Of a stretch of 46,142 bases of DNA, positions 20,351 through 29,184 are shown in pieces. Position 1 is the stretch's first letter. Each line of letters opens with the position of its first letter. The stretch is from assembly GCA_017408685.1 (NCBI GenBank), contig JAFQUE010000029.1:1-46142 (forward strand). Direction: 5' to 3'. This stretch comes from Bacteroidaceae bacterium (GTDB lineage: Bacteria; Bacteroidota; Bacteroidia; Bacteroidales; Bacteroidaceae). Under the pieces are notes generated by a model. That model was not told where the DNA came from and made no database searches. It saw only the letters and a list, made by a program, of their open reading frames with translations. The translations under genes were made by a program, and so were the position numbers.

Positions 20351-21079
20351 TTGAATCTCATTGTAGACATAGGAAACAACAGTGCCAAGTACTATCTTTT
20401 CAACGGAGAACAGATTGTACTGCATTCACGGAGAAGCAACGGAGAATATGAAATTCTCGGTGAATGGGACTGCACTTATGGGATAGACCGGGCCATTGTA
20501 TCATCGGTAACGGACATTGACGCAGGGCTGAAGAGTGCATTCGCGTCACTCGGTTGCCCGGTTGTATGGTTCAGCAGCGAGACGCCGCAGCCCCTGGCAA
20601 TCGACTACGACACACCGCATACACTGGGCAGCGACAGGCTTGCTGCGGCGGTTGGCGCATGGTGCGAGGCTCCGAAACGCAACATGCTTGTCATTGACTG
20701 CGGCAGCGCCATAACAACAGACTTTGTCGACAGGAACGGGCATTTCCGTGGAGGCAACATCGCACCGGGCATTAAAATGCGTTTGCGCGCACTGCACGAC
20801 TACACGAGCCGCCTGCCGCTGGTTGAAAAGGAAGGGGAGATACCCGCAGTGGGACATGACACTGAAACCGCAATACGGAGCGGTGTAATAAGGGGAATAT
20901 GCCACGAAATCGACGGGTACATTGACGAATTTAAAGAAAAATATGGCGACGTTTTGGTTTTTTTAACGGGAGGAGATGAAAAAACGTTGACAAATTGCAT
21001 AAAAAATCGCATATTTGCAGACAAATATTTAGTCGCCAAAGGTTTGAACAGGATTTTACAAGACTATCATAATGAATAA
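20351..21079 (+). CDS. coaX: Type III pantothenate kinase
   Basis: CoaX phosphorylates pantothenate, the first step of coenzyme A synthesis. The 242-aa product begins NLIVDIGNNSAKYYLF, the ASKHA-fold phosphate-binding motif. It also has TLGSDRLAAAVGAW, the catalytic-type VIDCGSAITTDFVD, FRGGNIAPGIKMRLRALHDYTSRLP and VFLTGGDE. The TTG at 20351 is chosen because family members start directly before the (N)LIVDIGN strand. The upstream in-frame extension would run into the promoter. The 3' end overlaps the next gene by 8 bp. Confidence 0.94.
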   Translation: MNLIVDIGNNSAKYYLFNGEQIVLHSRRSNGEYEILGEWDCTYGIDRAIVSSVTDIDAGLKSAFASLGCPVVWFSSETPQPLAIDYDTPHTLGSDRLAAAVGAWCEAPKRNMLVIDCGSAITTDFVDRNGHFRGGNIAPGIKMRLRALHDYTSRLPLVEKEGEIPAVGHDTETAIRSGVIRGICHEIDGYIDEFKEKYGDVLVFLTGGDEKTLTNCIKNRIFADKYLVAKGLNRILQDYHNE

Positions 21080-22310
21080 AAGAATATTCATACTCATTGC
21101 GTTGCTGTTTACCATTACATGCTCACATGCAGACAACGGCAGCAATTCGCCCTACACGCGCTATGGTGTGGGACTGCTGTCGGGTCAGAGTCTGGGCATA
21201 AACAGGCAAATGGGCGGTTTGGGTTACGGACTCCGCAGTCACAGATATATAAACATACTCAACCCTGCATCGTTCGCACAGGCCGACACCCTGACAATGC
21301 TTTTCGAGGCAGGTTTCTCGCTCCAGAATGTAAACTTCAAGGAGAACGGCAAGAGCATAAATGCAAGGAACGCAAGTTTTGACTATGTGGCAATCCAGTT
21401 CAGGATATGCAAGAACTTGGGCATGGCGGCAGGTTTCCTTCCCTACTCCACTGTGGGGTATTCGTTCAGCAACACATCGAACCCTGGCACCAACGAGGCC
21501 AGCACAAACAACTACAGCGGTTCGGGCGGTATATACCAACCATTCATAGGCTTGGGTTGGCAACCGTTCAAATGGTTCTCGGCAGGCGTTACCGGTTCAT
21601 ACATATATGGCGACATAACGCATGACGTGGGCATTGACTTTGCCAATAGTACCGACCGCACACGTTCATACAACATGTCGGTAAAGAGTTATAAGGTCGA
21701 CTTCGGCCTGCAGTTCGCAGCAAAGGCGGGGAAGAAACACGATTTTGTAATAGGAGCGACATATTCGCTCGGGCATGACCTGAACGCAGAAACGGTGATA
21801 ACGGAAGTAACCACCGATTCAACAGCGACAAAGAGTGTGAAAAGCGGATTCAAACTTCCCCACACATACGGTGCAGGTTTCACATACACATTCAACGACG
21901 AATGGACGGTGGGTGCCGATTACACCATGCAGCAATGGAGCAGTTCGTCGTTCTTCGGAATTGAAAAGGGTATTGACCGCAGCAAGGTGGCGATTGGAGC
22001 GGAGTATTCGCCAAGCGCACCCTCGAACAACATATTCAAGATGATGAGTTACAGGGCCGGTTTCCATTATGCACAACCTTATACCGAACTTGACGGAAAG
22101 AAAGGGTGCGAAGAGTATGGAGTGAGCGCCGGAATATCGCTCCCGTTCCTGAACAACAATAACAAGACCAGCCATGCCACACTGCACCTCTCGGGACAAT
22201 TCATACACATGAGACCAAAGGTTGCCGGCATGATAAGAGAGAATTACTTCAGGCTCAATCTCGGAATAACATTCAACGAGAGTTGGTTCATGAAGATGAA
22301 GGTAAGATAA
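21072..22310 (+). CDS. Outer-membrane beta-barrel protein
   Basis: The 412-aa exported protein has a signal peptide (about 1-20) and then alternating beta-strands rich in Gly, Tyr and Phe. It begins SPYTRYGVGLLSGQSLGINRQMGGLGYGLR and ends in strands such as FRLNLGITFNESWFMKMKVR. This resembles the OmpP1/FadL-like or PorV-like barrels of Bacteroidetes. No ligand or transport substrate can be named. It overlaps the end of coaX by 8 bp and lies 29 bp before the TPR gene, within one envelope gene cluster. Confidence 0.75.
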   Translation: MNKRIFILIALLFTITCSHADNGSNSPYTRYGVGLLSGQSLGINRQMGGLGYGLRSHRYINILNPASFAQADTLTMLFEAGFSLQNVNFKENGKSINARNASFDYVAIQFRICKNLGMAAGFLPYSTVGYSFSNTSNPGTNEASTNNYSGSGGIYQPFIGLGWQPFKWFSAGVTGSYIYGDITHDVGIDFANSTDRTRSYNMSVKSYKVDFGLQFAAKAGKKHDFVIGATYSLGHDLNAETVITEVTTDSTATKSVKSGFKLPHTYGAGFTYTFNDEWTVGADYTMQQWSSSSFFGIEKGIDRSKVAIGAEYSPSAPSNNIFKMMSYRAGFHYAQPYTELDGKKGCEEYGVSAGISLPFLNNNNKTSHATLHLSGQFIHMRPKVAGMIRENYFRLNLGITFNESWFMKMKVR

Positions 22311-22339
22311 AATAAAAGAACATAAGTGAAGAAAAGAAC

Positions 22340-23764
22340 ATGAAGAAACTATTTTTTGCATTGCTTGTACTTGTAACAGCAAGTGCAGGTGCACAGAACG
22401 GCGTTACAAACGAGTTCCGTTTCGGTCCCACAGCAGAGGACAGTATCAGATGTGTAAACACCATCACAATTGTGAACGTGAACCTCAACAACAAGGACTA
22501 TGCAACAGCGTATGATGCATGGAAGACTATTTACACAGAGTTCCCTGTTGCACGTGTGGACACATACACAAACGGTATAAAGCTCCTTACTGCACTTATC
22601 GGCAAGGAAAACGACCCCGCAAAGAAAGAGGCATATATACAGGAACTCCTGGGTATATATGACCAGCAGATAAAGTACATTGACAAACTGCAGGAAATCA
22701 CCAAGACCAAATTGTCGGCAGGCCAGTTGCTCGGCAAGAAGGCCATGGCATACATGCAGTACTACAAGGACGCTCCTGTAGACACAGTATACGAGATGTT
22801 GGCAAAGGCCGTAGAGATGGAGAAGGGGCAGTCGGAGTACACTGTTACAGAGCGTTTCATGAAGTATTCTGCCCTCAAGTACAAGCAGGACAAGAGTCAT
22901 GGCGAGCAGATTCTCGAGGATTACCTCAACGCGTCGGTATATATTGTGGAGGTTCTTGACAAGTACCACGACAACATCGAGCGCAGCGAAGCAAGATACC
23001 GCGAGGAGGGCAACCCCAGAGACAGTCTCAATGCCATAGGTTATGGTAAGATGATTGACGCGTCACGTATCTCCAAGAGCAACATCGACGCATACTTCAT
23101 CAACAGCGGTGCAGCTTCGTGCGAGGACTTGAGCAAGATTTACGGCCCCACACTCGAAGCCAACAAGGACAACATCGAGTATCTCAACAAGGTACTTTCT
23201 GTGATGAGTATGCTGAAGTGTACCAACGAGGACACATACCTCACCGCTGCCGAATATGCACTTGCAATAGAGCCTACTGCCAAGGCAGCCATGGGTTGCG
23301 GTTACCGCTACTACAAGAAGGGCGAGATTGAGAAGGCAATCGAGTTCTTCGACCAGGCAATCGAGCTCGAGACATCTATCACCACAAAGGCCGAACTCTG
23401 CTACAAGGTGGGTATTATACACCAGAGCCTCAAGAACTATGCAAAGGCACGCGCCTATGCAAACAAGGCTCTCGGTTTCAACTCAAAATATGGCCAGCCC
23501 CATATCCTCATTGCACAGTGCTATGCAGCGACATATAACTGGTGCGATGACCCGCTCATGAACTCATGCACTTATTATGCATGCCTCGACCGTCTTGACC
23601 GTGCAAAGGCAGTAGACCCCTCGGTAAAAAGAGAGGCCGACAAGCTCATTGCAATCTACAGCAAGCACACACCAAAAGTTGAGGACCTCTTCATGAGAGG
23701 ACTCGAAGCCGGCATGACAGTAAAAATCGGTGGTTGGATTAATGAGACTGCAAGAATTCGCTAA
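22340..23764 (+). CDS. Exported tetratricopeptide-repeat protein
   Basis: The 474-aa product has a signal peptide (about 1-18, ASAGAQ). It is all-helical, with clear TPR units around residues 310-400 (KAAMGCGYRYYKKGEIEKAI and the unit beginning KAELCYKVGIIHQSLKNYAK). It is a probable periplasmic scaffold. The end of the gene overlaps the start of lptC by 23 bp. Its place between an outer-membrane protein and lptC suggests a role in envelope assembly, which is inference. Confidence 0.82.
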   Translation: MKKLFFALLVLVTASAGAQNGVTNEFRFGPTAEDSIRCVNTITIVNVNLNNKDYATAYDAWKTIYTEFPVARVDTYTNGIKLLTALIGKENDPAKKEAYIQELLGIYDQQIKYIDKLQEITKTKLSAGQLLGKKAMAYMQYYKDAPVDTVYEMLAKAVEMEKGQSEYTVTERFMKYSALKYKQDKSHGEQILEDYLNASVYIVEVLDKYHDNIERSEARYREEGNPRDSLNAIGYGKMIDASRISKSNIDAYFINSGAASCEDLSKIYGPTLEANKDNIEYLNKVLSVMSMLKCTNEDTYLTAAEYALAIEPTAKAAMGCGYRYYKKGEIEKAIEFFDQAIELETSITTKAELCYKVGIIHQSLKNYAKARAYANKALGFNSKYGQPHILIAQCYAATYNWCDDPLMNSCTYYACLDRLDRAKAVDPSVKREADKLIAIYSKHTPKVEDLFMRGLEAGMTVKIGGWINETARIR

Positions 23765-24323
23765 AAACCTCATAAGAAAGATAGGTACAACAACCGCAAT
23801 TGCGGTTGTTGTACCGCTTTTCGTTATCTCGTGCAAGGGCACACAAGGAGAATACGGCACAATAGACAACCGCGACTCGCTTGCAGTCATGAGTACCTAT
23901 GGGGTGAACACCGTGATAAGCGACTCGGGACGCATAAGTTACCGGGTAGAGGCCGAGGAATGGCTTATCTTCGACAGGCGCAAGCCGCCGTTCTGGGCTT
24001 TTGAAAAAGGCGTGTATCTTGAGAAATTCGACGACAGTCTCAGGGTAGAAGCCACAATCGTATGCGACACGGCCTATTACTACAGCGAAGAGAAACTGTG
24101 GAAACTGATTGGTAATGTAGACATAAGAAACCCCAAGAATGAGCGTTTCTTCACCGACATCATGTATTGGGACCAGGAGAAAGAGGAAATATACTCCGAC
24201 GCATACATAAAGATTGAACAGGAGGACCAGACGACCGAGGGTATCGGTTTCTCGTCGAACCAGAACATGACACGCTGGGAGATAAAGAATACAAAGGGAA
24301 TATACGCATTGAAGGAGGAATAA
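23742..24323 (+). CDS. lptC: LPS export protein LptC
   Basis: LptC is the bitopic or lipid-anchored periplasmic part of the Lpt machine, passing lipopolysaccharide from LptBFG to LptA. The 193-aa product has an N-terminal hydrophobic segment ending in VVVPLFVISCKG, which could be a lipobox. The OstA-like beta-jellyroll follows (ISDSGRISYRVEAEEW, VYLEKFDDSLRVEATIVCD, DIRNPKNERFFTDIMYWDQE). I chose the ATG at 23742 (MRLQEFAKNLIRKIG). An upstream GTG at 23730 is less likely. A perfect 32-bp palindrome lies inside the sequence for the hydrophobic segment. Confidence 0.88.
   Translation: MRLQEFAKNLIRKIGTTTAIAVVVPLFVISCKGTQGEYGTIDNRDSLAVMSTYGVNTVISDSGRISYRVEAEEWLIFDRRKPPFWAFEKGVYLEKFDDSLRVEATIVCDTAYYYSEEKLWKLIGNVDIRNPKNERFFTDIMYWDQEKEEIYSDAYIKIEQEDQTTEGIGFSSNQNMTRWEIKNTKGIYALKEE
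23784..23815 (+). promoter_or_regulatory. Perfect 32-bp palindrome inside lptC
   Basis: Bases 23784-23799 and 23800-23815 are exact reverse complements, centred on GCAATTGC. It begins 20 bp after the TPR gene stop, lies within codons 15-25 of lptC, and is followed by GCTTTT. In RNA it would form a long stem and could act as an attenuator or 3' stabiliser for the upstream genes. Confidence 0.75.
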
Positions 24324-24332
24324 TACAACGCA

Positions 24333-25604
24333 ATGACAACCGATATCGTACTGCTCATAATAGTAATACTGTTTTCTGCACTCTTCTCGGGTATGGAGAT
24401 TGCATTCGTGTCATCGAACAAACTGCTTCACGGCATTGACAGCAGCGAGCGTTCCATGACAACAGATATCATAAACAAGTTCTACGCCAACAGCAACAAC
24501 TTCATCTCCACACTGCTTGTAGGGAACAACATTGTGCTGGTAATATACAGTATACTGATGGCAAAGATACTCAACAGCACAATCCTTTCCGGACTCACCG
24601 GAAATGAATCGTTGCGCCTGCTGCTCGAGACCGTGATTTCCACAATAATAATAATCTTCACAGGAGAGTTCGTACCGAAGGCACTGTTCAGGATTGACCC
24701 CAACAGTTCACTCAAGCGGTTCGCAATCCTCATCTATCCGCTATACATAATACTATACCCGCTGTCAAAGTTCACAACGTTCTGTGCCTGCCTTGTGCTG
24801 CGTCTCTTGAATGTCAGGATAAAGGACGAGGTCAGGGACACCACATTCACGAAGACCGAACTGAACAACCTCATCCAGGCTTCACTGGAGAATGCCGACG
24901 AGAAGGAAGAGATTGACAACGATGTGAGGATTTTCCAGAATGCACTCGACTTCTCGAGCATAAAGGTGAGGGACTGCCTTGTTCCACGCAACGAAATTGA
25001 CGCAATTGAAGTGAACACACCGCTCGAGGAACTCAAATCGGTATTCACCGAATCGGGACACTCAAAAGTGGTAGTCTTCAAGGACAACATTGACAACATC
25101 ATAGGCTACATACACTCATCGGAACTCTTCCGCCTGGGCAAGAAATGGCAACAGAGAATATGCAAAATGCCGTATGTGCCCGAGACGCTTTCGGCCGAGA
25201 AACTCATGCGCACACTTATGCAGCAGAAGAAGTCACTTGCTGTTGTTGTAGACGAGTTCGGCGGGACATCGGGAATTGTATCGCTCGAAGACCTGCTTGA
25301 AGAAATCATTGGAGAGATTGAGGACGAACACGACAACAGGAACCTTGTTGCAAAGGCTGTTGGAGAAAACGAATACCTGCTTTCGGGCCGTCTTGAGATT
25401 GAGCGCATAAACGAGATGTTCGGTATTGACATCCCGGAATCGGATGACTACCAGACGTTGAGCGGCTACATACTCGCACGCCTGCAACGTTTCCCGCAAT
25501 TGAACGAAAAAGTAAATATCGACAAGTTCCGTATTCAGGCCACAAAACTGCGAAGCACCAAAATTGAACTTGTAAAACTCACAGTAAAGTCCAAGGCGCA
25601 TTAA
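24333..25604 (+). CDS. CNNM/CBS-domain hemolysin-family protein (CorC/HlyC type)
   Basis: The 423-aa membrane protein has an N-terminal CNNM (DUF21) domain with about four hydrophobic segments (residues 1-180, starting IVLLIIVILFSALFSGMEIAF). A CBS pair follows (about 200-325, VRDCLVPRNEIDAI and SLAVVVDEFGGTSGIVSLEDLLEEIIGEI), then a C-terminal CorC_HlyC domain (about 340-420). Family members are linked to Mg2+/Co2+ efflux or homeostasis, and the name hemolysin is historical. It lies 9 bp after lptC and is followed by a strong terminator. Confidence 0.93.
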   Translation: MTTDIVLLIIVILFSALFSGMEIAFVSSNKLLHGIDSSERSMTTDIINKFYANSNNFISTLLVGNNIVLVIYSILMAKILNSTILSGLTGNESLRLLLETVISTIIIIFTGEFVPKALFRIDPNSSLKRFAILIYPLYIILYPLSKFTTFCACLVLRLLNVRIKDEVRDTTFTKTELNNLIQASLENADEKEEIDNDVRIFQNALDFSSIKVRDCLVPRNEIDAIEVNTPLEELKSVFTESGHSKVVVFKDNIDNIIGYIHSSELFRLGKKWQQRICKMPYVPETLSAEKLMRTLMQQKKSLAVVVDEFGGTSGIVSLEDLLEEIIGEIEDEHDNRNLVAKAVGENEYLLSGRLEIERINEMFGIDIPESDDYQTLSGYILARLQRFPQLNEKVNIDKFRIQATKLRSTKIELVKLTVKSKAH

Positions 25605-25636
25605 GAGAGGCCGCCGGTCACCGGCAATTATATCCC

Positions 25637-25684
25637 AAACGGACAGAACAGCACTGCAAAATATGCTGTTTTGTCCGTTTTTAA
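25637..25684 (+). terminator. Terminator of the coaX-lptC cluster
   Basis: Arms 25637-25653 and 25664-25680 form a 17-bp stem with one G-U pair and a 10-nt loop. The T-run (TTTTT) begins within the right arm. Confidence 0.92.
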
Positions 25685-25730
25685 GTATAAGTTTTTGAAC
25701 ATTTATAACAATTATTCCAAAGCATTTTAC

Positions 25731-25738
25731 TAACTTTG
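25731..25738 (+). promoter_or_regulatory. -7 box of the PpiD-like gene
   Basis: TAACTTTG matches TAnnTTTG and lies 44 bp before the ATG at 25783. The -33 element is not clear. Confidence 0.6.
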
Positions 25739-25782
25739 CGAAGTTTAATGCAAAGCAAAAAACAAAACAAAAAATATTATCT

Positions 25783-27993
25783 ATGGCAACATTACAAAAA
25801 CTACGCAACATGGGCCCGCTCTTGGTTATCTTTGTGGGTCTTGCATTGTTTGCATTCATTGCAGGCGATGCTGTAAGACTGTTCGACACACACTCAATCG
25901 ACACATCAGTGGGTTCTGTTGGCGAACAGGAAATCGACGCAATGGAGTATCAGCAGGTATACAACGAACTTGACTGCTTCTGCAAGGTATCCAATTACGA
26001 GCTCCCCGAGGAGAGCCGTCAGGCAATCGTATGGAACCTCATGTCAAACAGCGCGCTCTACAACGACCTCGCCGAGAAGGTAGGCATTACAATCACACCC
26101 GAGGAACTCAACCTTGTACTTACAAACGGCAAGAGCGAATTCGTGAGAACATCGGTGCAGCCACAGAGCGCATTCCGTTCAGGCGCCAACTTCAACGTGC
26201 AGTTCCTTGCCGAACTCATCCAGATTTATGAAGAGCAGAAGCTCAACGGCGAAATGGACCCCAACGTGGAGATATTCTTCAACGCATGGAAGTACATTGA
26301 AAGAGAGGTTGAACTCGAGATTCTCCGCAACAAGGTAAACACAATTGCTGCAGACGCAACAATCGCCAACCCCGCAGTTGCGCAGAAGAACTTCGACCTC
26401 AACAACAACACATACACAATCAATGTTGCATTCTACCCATTCAACAAAATGGATATTGAGAACATTGAAGTCAGCGAGGAGGAGATTGCCGCTGCACTCG
26501 AGAAGCACCAGAAGAACAACCCCTATCTCTCTAACGACCAGGAGACACGCGACATAAAATATATCGTAAAGCAGGTTGTTCCCAGCGAAAAGGACCTTGC
26601 AACACTCAAGGCAGACATGACAAAGTATGCTGACACCTTGAGAACAGGTTTCGACAAATATCAGAAACTGGCACGTATCTCACGTAGCATGGTTCCCTTC
26701 AACAACTTCCTGTTGCCAAAGGCACTCCTCGACCCCACAATTGCAGCCGCAGTGGACACACTTGAGGTAAACGAGGTTCTCGGTCCCATTGACCAGACTA
26801 TTGCTGTGGGCAGAAACGAGTTCATCAACACATACGATGTATACATGAACATTGAAAAGGCCGTTATCCCCGACACAATCATGCTCCGCGCCATCACAGT
26901 GAGCGAGGTTGCTGCCGACGGAACAACCGTTGACGTTAACGCTGCGGCTGACAGCCTGCTCAACCTGCTCAACAACGGCGCCGATTTCAAGGCCGTTTCA
27001 AGCAACTACAGAACATCATTCGACTCTTTGTCAATAAGCACTTCCAATGCAAACGAGGTATTCGGTATCGTTGACGACATCGAGAGCCAGAAGGACATCT
27101 ACAATGCACCTGCAGGCAAGTACCTCACAACCGACATCAACGTACAGGGCTTTAACGGCAAGATTGTATTCCAGGTAATAGAGAAGAGCGGCAACGTTGA
27201 CGCATTCAACACATTCGTTATCCGCCGCGAGAAGGTATTCAGCAGCGAGACATACAATGAGGAGTATGACAAATTCTGCAAGTTCGTAGGCAGCTGCAAG
27301 AACCTTGCAGAACTTGAGGAAAAAGCAGCCAACGAGGCCAGCACATACTGGGTACTCCCCGAGAAGAACGTGACAACAGGTTCAGGTATCATCGCAAACG
27401 TTCCCAAGACAGGCGACTTCATCGACTGGATTTTCAACGAAGATGTAAAACCCGGTCAGATTTCAAGCATTAAGAAATGCGGCAACGATGACAGTTTCAT
27501 GGCCGTTGCACTTGAAACCATCAACGCCAAGGGTTACAAGACACTCACAAGCGAGATTGCTCCGGGTTTCACAGTAAGCGACTTTGCAAAGAGAAACGCA
27601 CAGAACGACAAGGCTACAGCGCAGGCTATTGCCGAGATGGAGAACAAGGGTTACAACGAACTCAAGAACAACCCCAAGATTTCATCTTACACAATTGACA
27701 AAGTTGAGTTCATGAAGCCGACAAACGTTTCATCAACAATGCAGGACGAGGTTGCCATTGGCGCTGTCGCTTCAAAGTTGAACGTAGGCGAGACCAGCGC
27801 TCCTTTCAAGGGTTCAAACGGTATCTACGTAATAGAGGTAACAGCAAAGAACGCAAAGAACGCAACATTCAACGCCACAGCCGAAAAGCAGCAGATTGAA
27901 GCCTTGTACAACAAGAACTACACAATGTCAGGCGTCGAGAGCACTTTGAACAAAATCTATCCCAAGGAGAACAGAGTTTACGTACACTTCTAA
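25783..27993 (+). CDS. PpiD/SurA-like periplasmic folding factor
   Basis: The 736-aa product is anchored by one N-terminal membrane helix (about 10-30, MGPLLVIFVGLALFAFIAGD). A SurA_N-like helical chaperone region follows (about 45-190, QAIVWNLMSNSALYNDLAEKVG ITITPEEL), then a parvulin-like region (about 365-475). The parvulin core looks degenerate: the usual His of the HIL(I/V) strand is replaced (IMLRAITV), and the GGDLG loop is not recognisable. Chaperone rather than isomerase activity is therefore likely. It is a single transcription unit between two strong terminators. Confidence 0.82.
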   Translation: MATLQKLRNMGPLLVIFVGLALFAFIAGDAVRLFDTHSIDTSVGSVGEQEIDAMEYQQVYNELDCFCKVSNYELPEESRQAIVWNLMSNSALYNDLAEKVGITITPEELNLVLTNGKSEFVRTSVQPQSAFRSGANFNVQFLAELIQIYEEQKLNGEMDPNVEIFFNAWKYIEREVELEILRNKVNTIAADATIANPAVAQKNFDLNNNTYTINVAFYPFNKMDIENIEVSEEEIAAALEKHQKNNPYLSNDQETRDIKYIVKQVVPSEKDLATLKADMTKYADTLRTGFDKYQKLARISRSMVPFNNFLLPKALLDPTIAAAVDTLEVNEVLGPIDQTIAVGRNEFINTYDVYMNIEKAVIPDTIMLRAITVSEVAADGTTVDVNAAADSLLNLLNNGADFKAVSSNYRTSFDSLSISTSNANEVFGIVDDIESQKDIYNAPAGKYLTTDINVQGFNGKIVFQVIEKSGNVDAFNTFVIRREKVFSSETYNEEYDKFCKFVGSCKNLAELEEKAANEASTYWVLPEKNVTTGSGIIANVPKTGDFIDWIFNEDVKPGQISSIKKCGNDDSFMAVALETINAKGYKTLTSEIAPGFTVSDFAKRNAQNDKATAQAIAEMENKGYNELKNNPKISSYTIDKVEFMKPTNVSSTMQDEVAIGAVASKLNVGETSAPFKGSNGIYVIEVTAKNAKNATFNATAEKQQIEALYNKNYTMSGVESTLNKIYPKENRVYVHF

Positions 27994-28010
27994 TTCTGGG
28001 AAACCACTAT

Positions 28011-28050
28011 AAATCAGGAGTCTGCCGCATTGCGGCAGACTCCTGATTTT
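28011..28050 (+). terminator. Terminator after the PpiD-like gene
   Basis: Arms 28011-28029 and 28031-28049 are exact reverse complements with a single central base, ending in a run of four T residues. It lies 17 bp after the stop codon. Confidence 0.9.
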
Positions 28051-28086
28051 GCATTAATTATATCTCCTGCGGGGACAAGTCCACAA

Positions 28087-28284
28087 ATGCTCCGTCGTCG
28101 CAAGCAGTGCTACGATTTCGCACCGTCCTCTTTGAAAAGCGGAGGAGTTTGCATAAAAAGCAAATTTGTGACAGATTATCGAACCTTTATGAAAGATTTT
28201 TTAAAGGTGGTAGATTTTGTTCATTATTTGAGAGCAGAGGGTTACGATATGGTGACTTTCAAGAAAGTTTGTGATGACCTCTGA
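28087..28284 (+). CDS. Unrecognised small ORF
   Basis: An open frame of 65 codons starts at the ATG at 28087. A shorter start at 28189 would give MKDFLKVVDFVHYLRAEGYD and 31 residues in total. I recognise no domain, and the first part is compositionally unlike its neighbours. The DNA around 28171-28189 (a motif close to ATTATCGAACCTTT) recurs at about 29063-29080 in the recombinase remnant, which hints at shared mobile DNA. It may be a fragment. Confidence 0.25.
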   Translation: MLRRRKQCYDFAPSSLKSGGVCIKSKFVTDYRTFMKDFLKVVDFVHYLRAEGYDMVTFKKVCDDL

Positions 28285-28294
28285 AAATTGCTCA

Positions 28295-28591
28295 TCAAAT
28301 AGGTTTCAACTCAACAGTCAGCCCCATTGCGGCTGCAATCCTGTAAAGGGTTGCAACTGTAGGAACTGTTATTCCTCGCTCAATGCGCGATATATAACTC
28401 TTATCAGCACCGATACGCTCGGCAAGTTCCGCCTGTGTCAAACGTGCGTTCTTACGAGCATCGAGTAATATCTGTGCATTGTACTCTTCCCAAGCCTTAG
28501 CGGTAGCCTCTGCACGACTTTTAGTACCAACCTCGCCAAATTCCCTTGCAAGTTCGGCACTTACATCATAAATTTCATTCTTTTTGCTCAT
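28295..28591 (-). CDS. XRE-family antitoxin (HigA-like)
   Basis: The 98-aa DNA-binding protein has a helix-turn-helix at about residues 45-95 (ARLTQAELAERIGADKSYISRIERG, then TVATLYRIAAAMG). It overlaps the upstream toxin gene by 17 nt, the toxin-first order typical of higBA. It should neutralise the toxin and repress the shared promoter. Confidence 0.88.
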   Translation of the reverse strand: MSKKNEIYDVSAELAREFGEVGTKSRAEATAKAWEEYNAQILLDARKNARLTQAELAERIGADKSYISRIERGITVPTVATLYRIAAAMGLTVELKPI

Positions 28592-28901
28592 AATACTCCT
28601 TCTTTAATTGTACTGCTTTTTTTATTTCACTGTCGGGTGTCTTTTGGGTTTTCTTCTTAAAACAGTTGAACAAAACTACAATGGTGTCTCCATCGTATAT
28701 GAAAAAGATACGGAATTCATTATTTCCATAATTCACTCGGAACTCATATATCCCGTCGCGAATATACTTTATGTAATGGTGCGGTATTTTATCTTCCGTT
28801 TCAAATAACAACAATGCACGCATTATTTTTATTCGTTCAGGTTGGGACAATTTTGCCATAAAGTCGGCATAATACCGTTTGTATGCAATTATCTTTTTCA
28901 T
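28575..28901 (-). CDS. RelE/HigB-family toxin
   Basis: The 108-aa product resembles the HigB/Gp49 branch of ribosome-dependent mRNA interferases: KLSQPERIKIMRALLLFE, then a beta-sheet core with GIYEFRVNYGNNEFRIFFIYDGDTIVVLFNCFKKKTQKTP and a basic tail. The FRI(F)F..DG..IVVL..F.KK pattern is characteristic. It is the first gene of a two-gene unit with the XRE antitoxin. The start codon is only 7 nt from the -7 box. No disruption is visible, so the module may be active. Confidence 0.88.
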   Translation of the reverse strand: MKKIIAYKRYYADFMAKLSQPERIKIMRALLLFETEDKIPHHYIKYIRDGIYEFRVNYGNNEFRIFFIYDGDTIVVLFNCFKKKTQKTPDSEIKKAVQLKKEYYEQKE

Positions 28902-28908
28902 AGTGTTG

Positions 28909-28940
28909 CAAATATAATCAAAGTTGTATAACTGTGCAAC
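28909..28940 (-). promoter_or_regulatory. Promoter and likely operator of the toxin-antitoxin pair
   Basis: On the minus strand a -33 TTG (28937-28939), a 20-bp spacer and TATATTTG (28909-28916) precede the toxin ATG at 28901. The stretch 28923-28940 has GTTG/CAAC ends with a 10-bp centre and overlaps the -33 element, a plausible antitoxin binding site. Confidence 0.6.
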
Positions 28941-28959
28941 TATGGCCAGAAATATTTAG

Positions 28960-29184
28960 AGAATATTTGTTAGTTTATGGCGTGATTGTTCGCTTGAAAC
29001 TTGCCAAAAACTGCAAAATCTGCTCTTTCCCAATGGAATTTTGTGGGATAAGGAAAAAGACAATTATCGAACCTTTGATGAGAATGAAGCCCTCTCTATA
29101 ATCGCTCGATTATCAGTGAATTACAAAAATAAAAAAGAGGAAAATTCTCTCGAATTATCCTCTTTTGTCTCATCGTGCGCCTGA
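28960..29184 (+). pseudogene. C-terminal remnant of a site-specific recombinase
   Basis: In one frame ending at the TGA at 29182-29184, the sequence reads WRDCSLETCQKLQNLLFPNG, then WDKEKDNYRTFDENEALSII. This resembles the C-terminal end of serine recombinases found in Bacteroidales mobile elements (ETCQK-QNL-FP-G pattern). The catalytic domain is absent, and a TAG at 28957-28959 closes the frame upstream. The last 9 bases overlap the 3' end of the tRNA-Leu gene on the opposite strand. The match is from memory of the family pattern. Confidence 0.6.
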
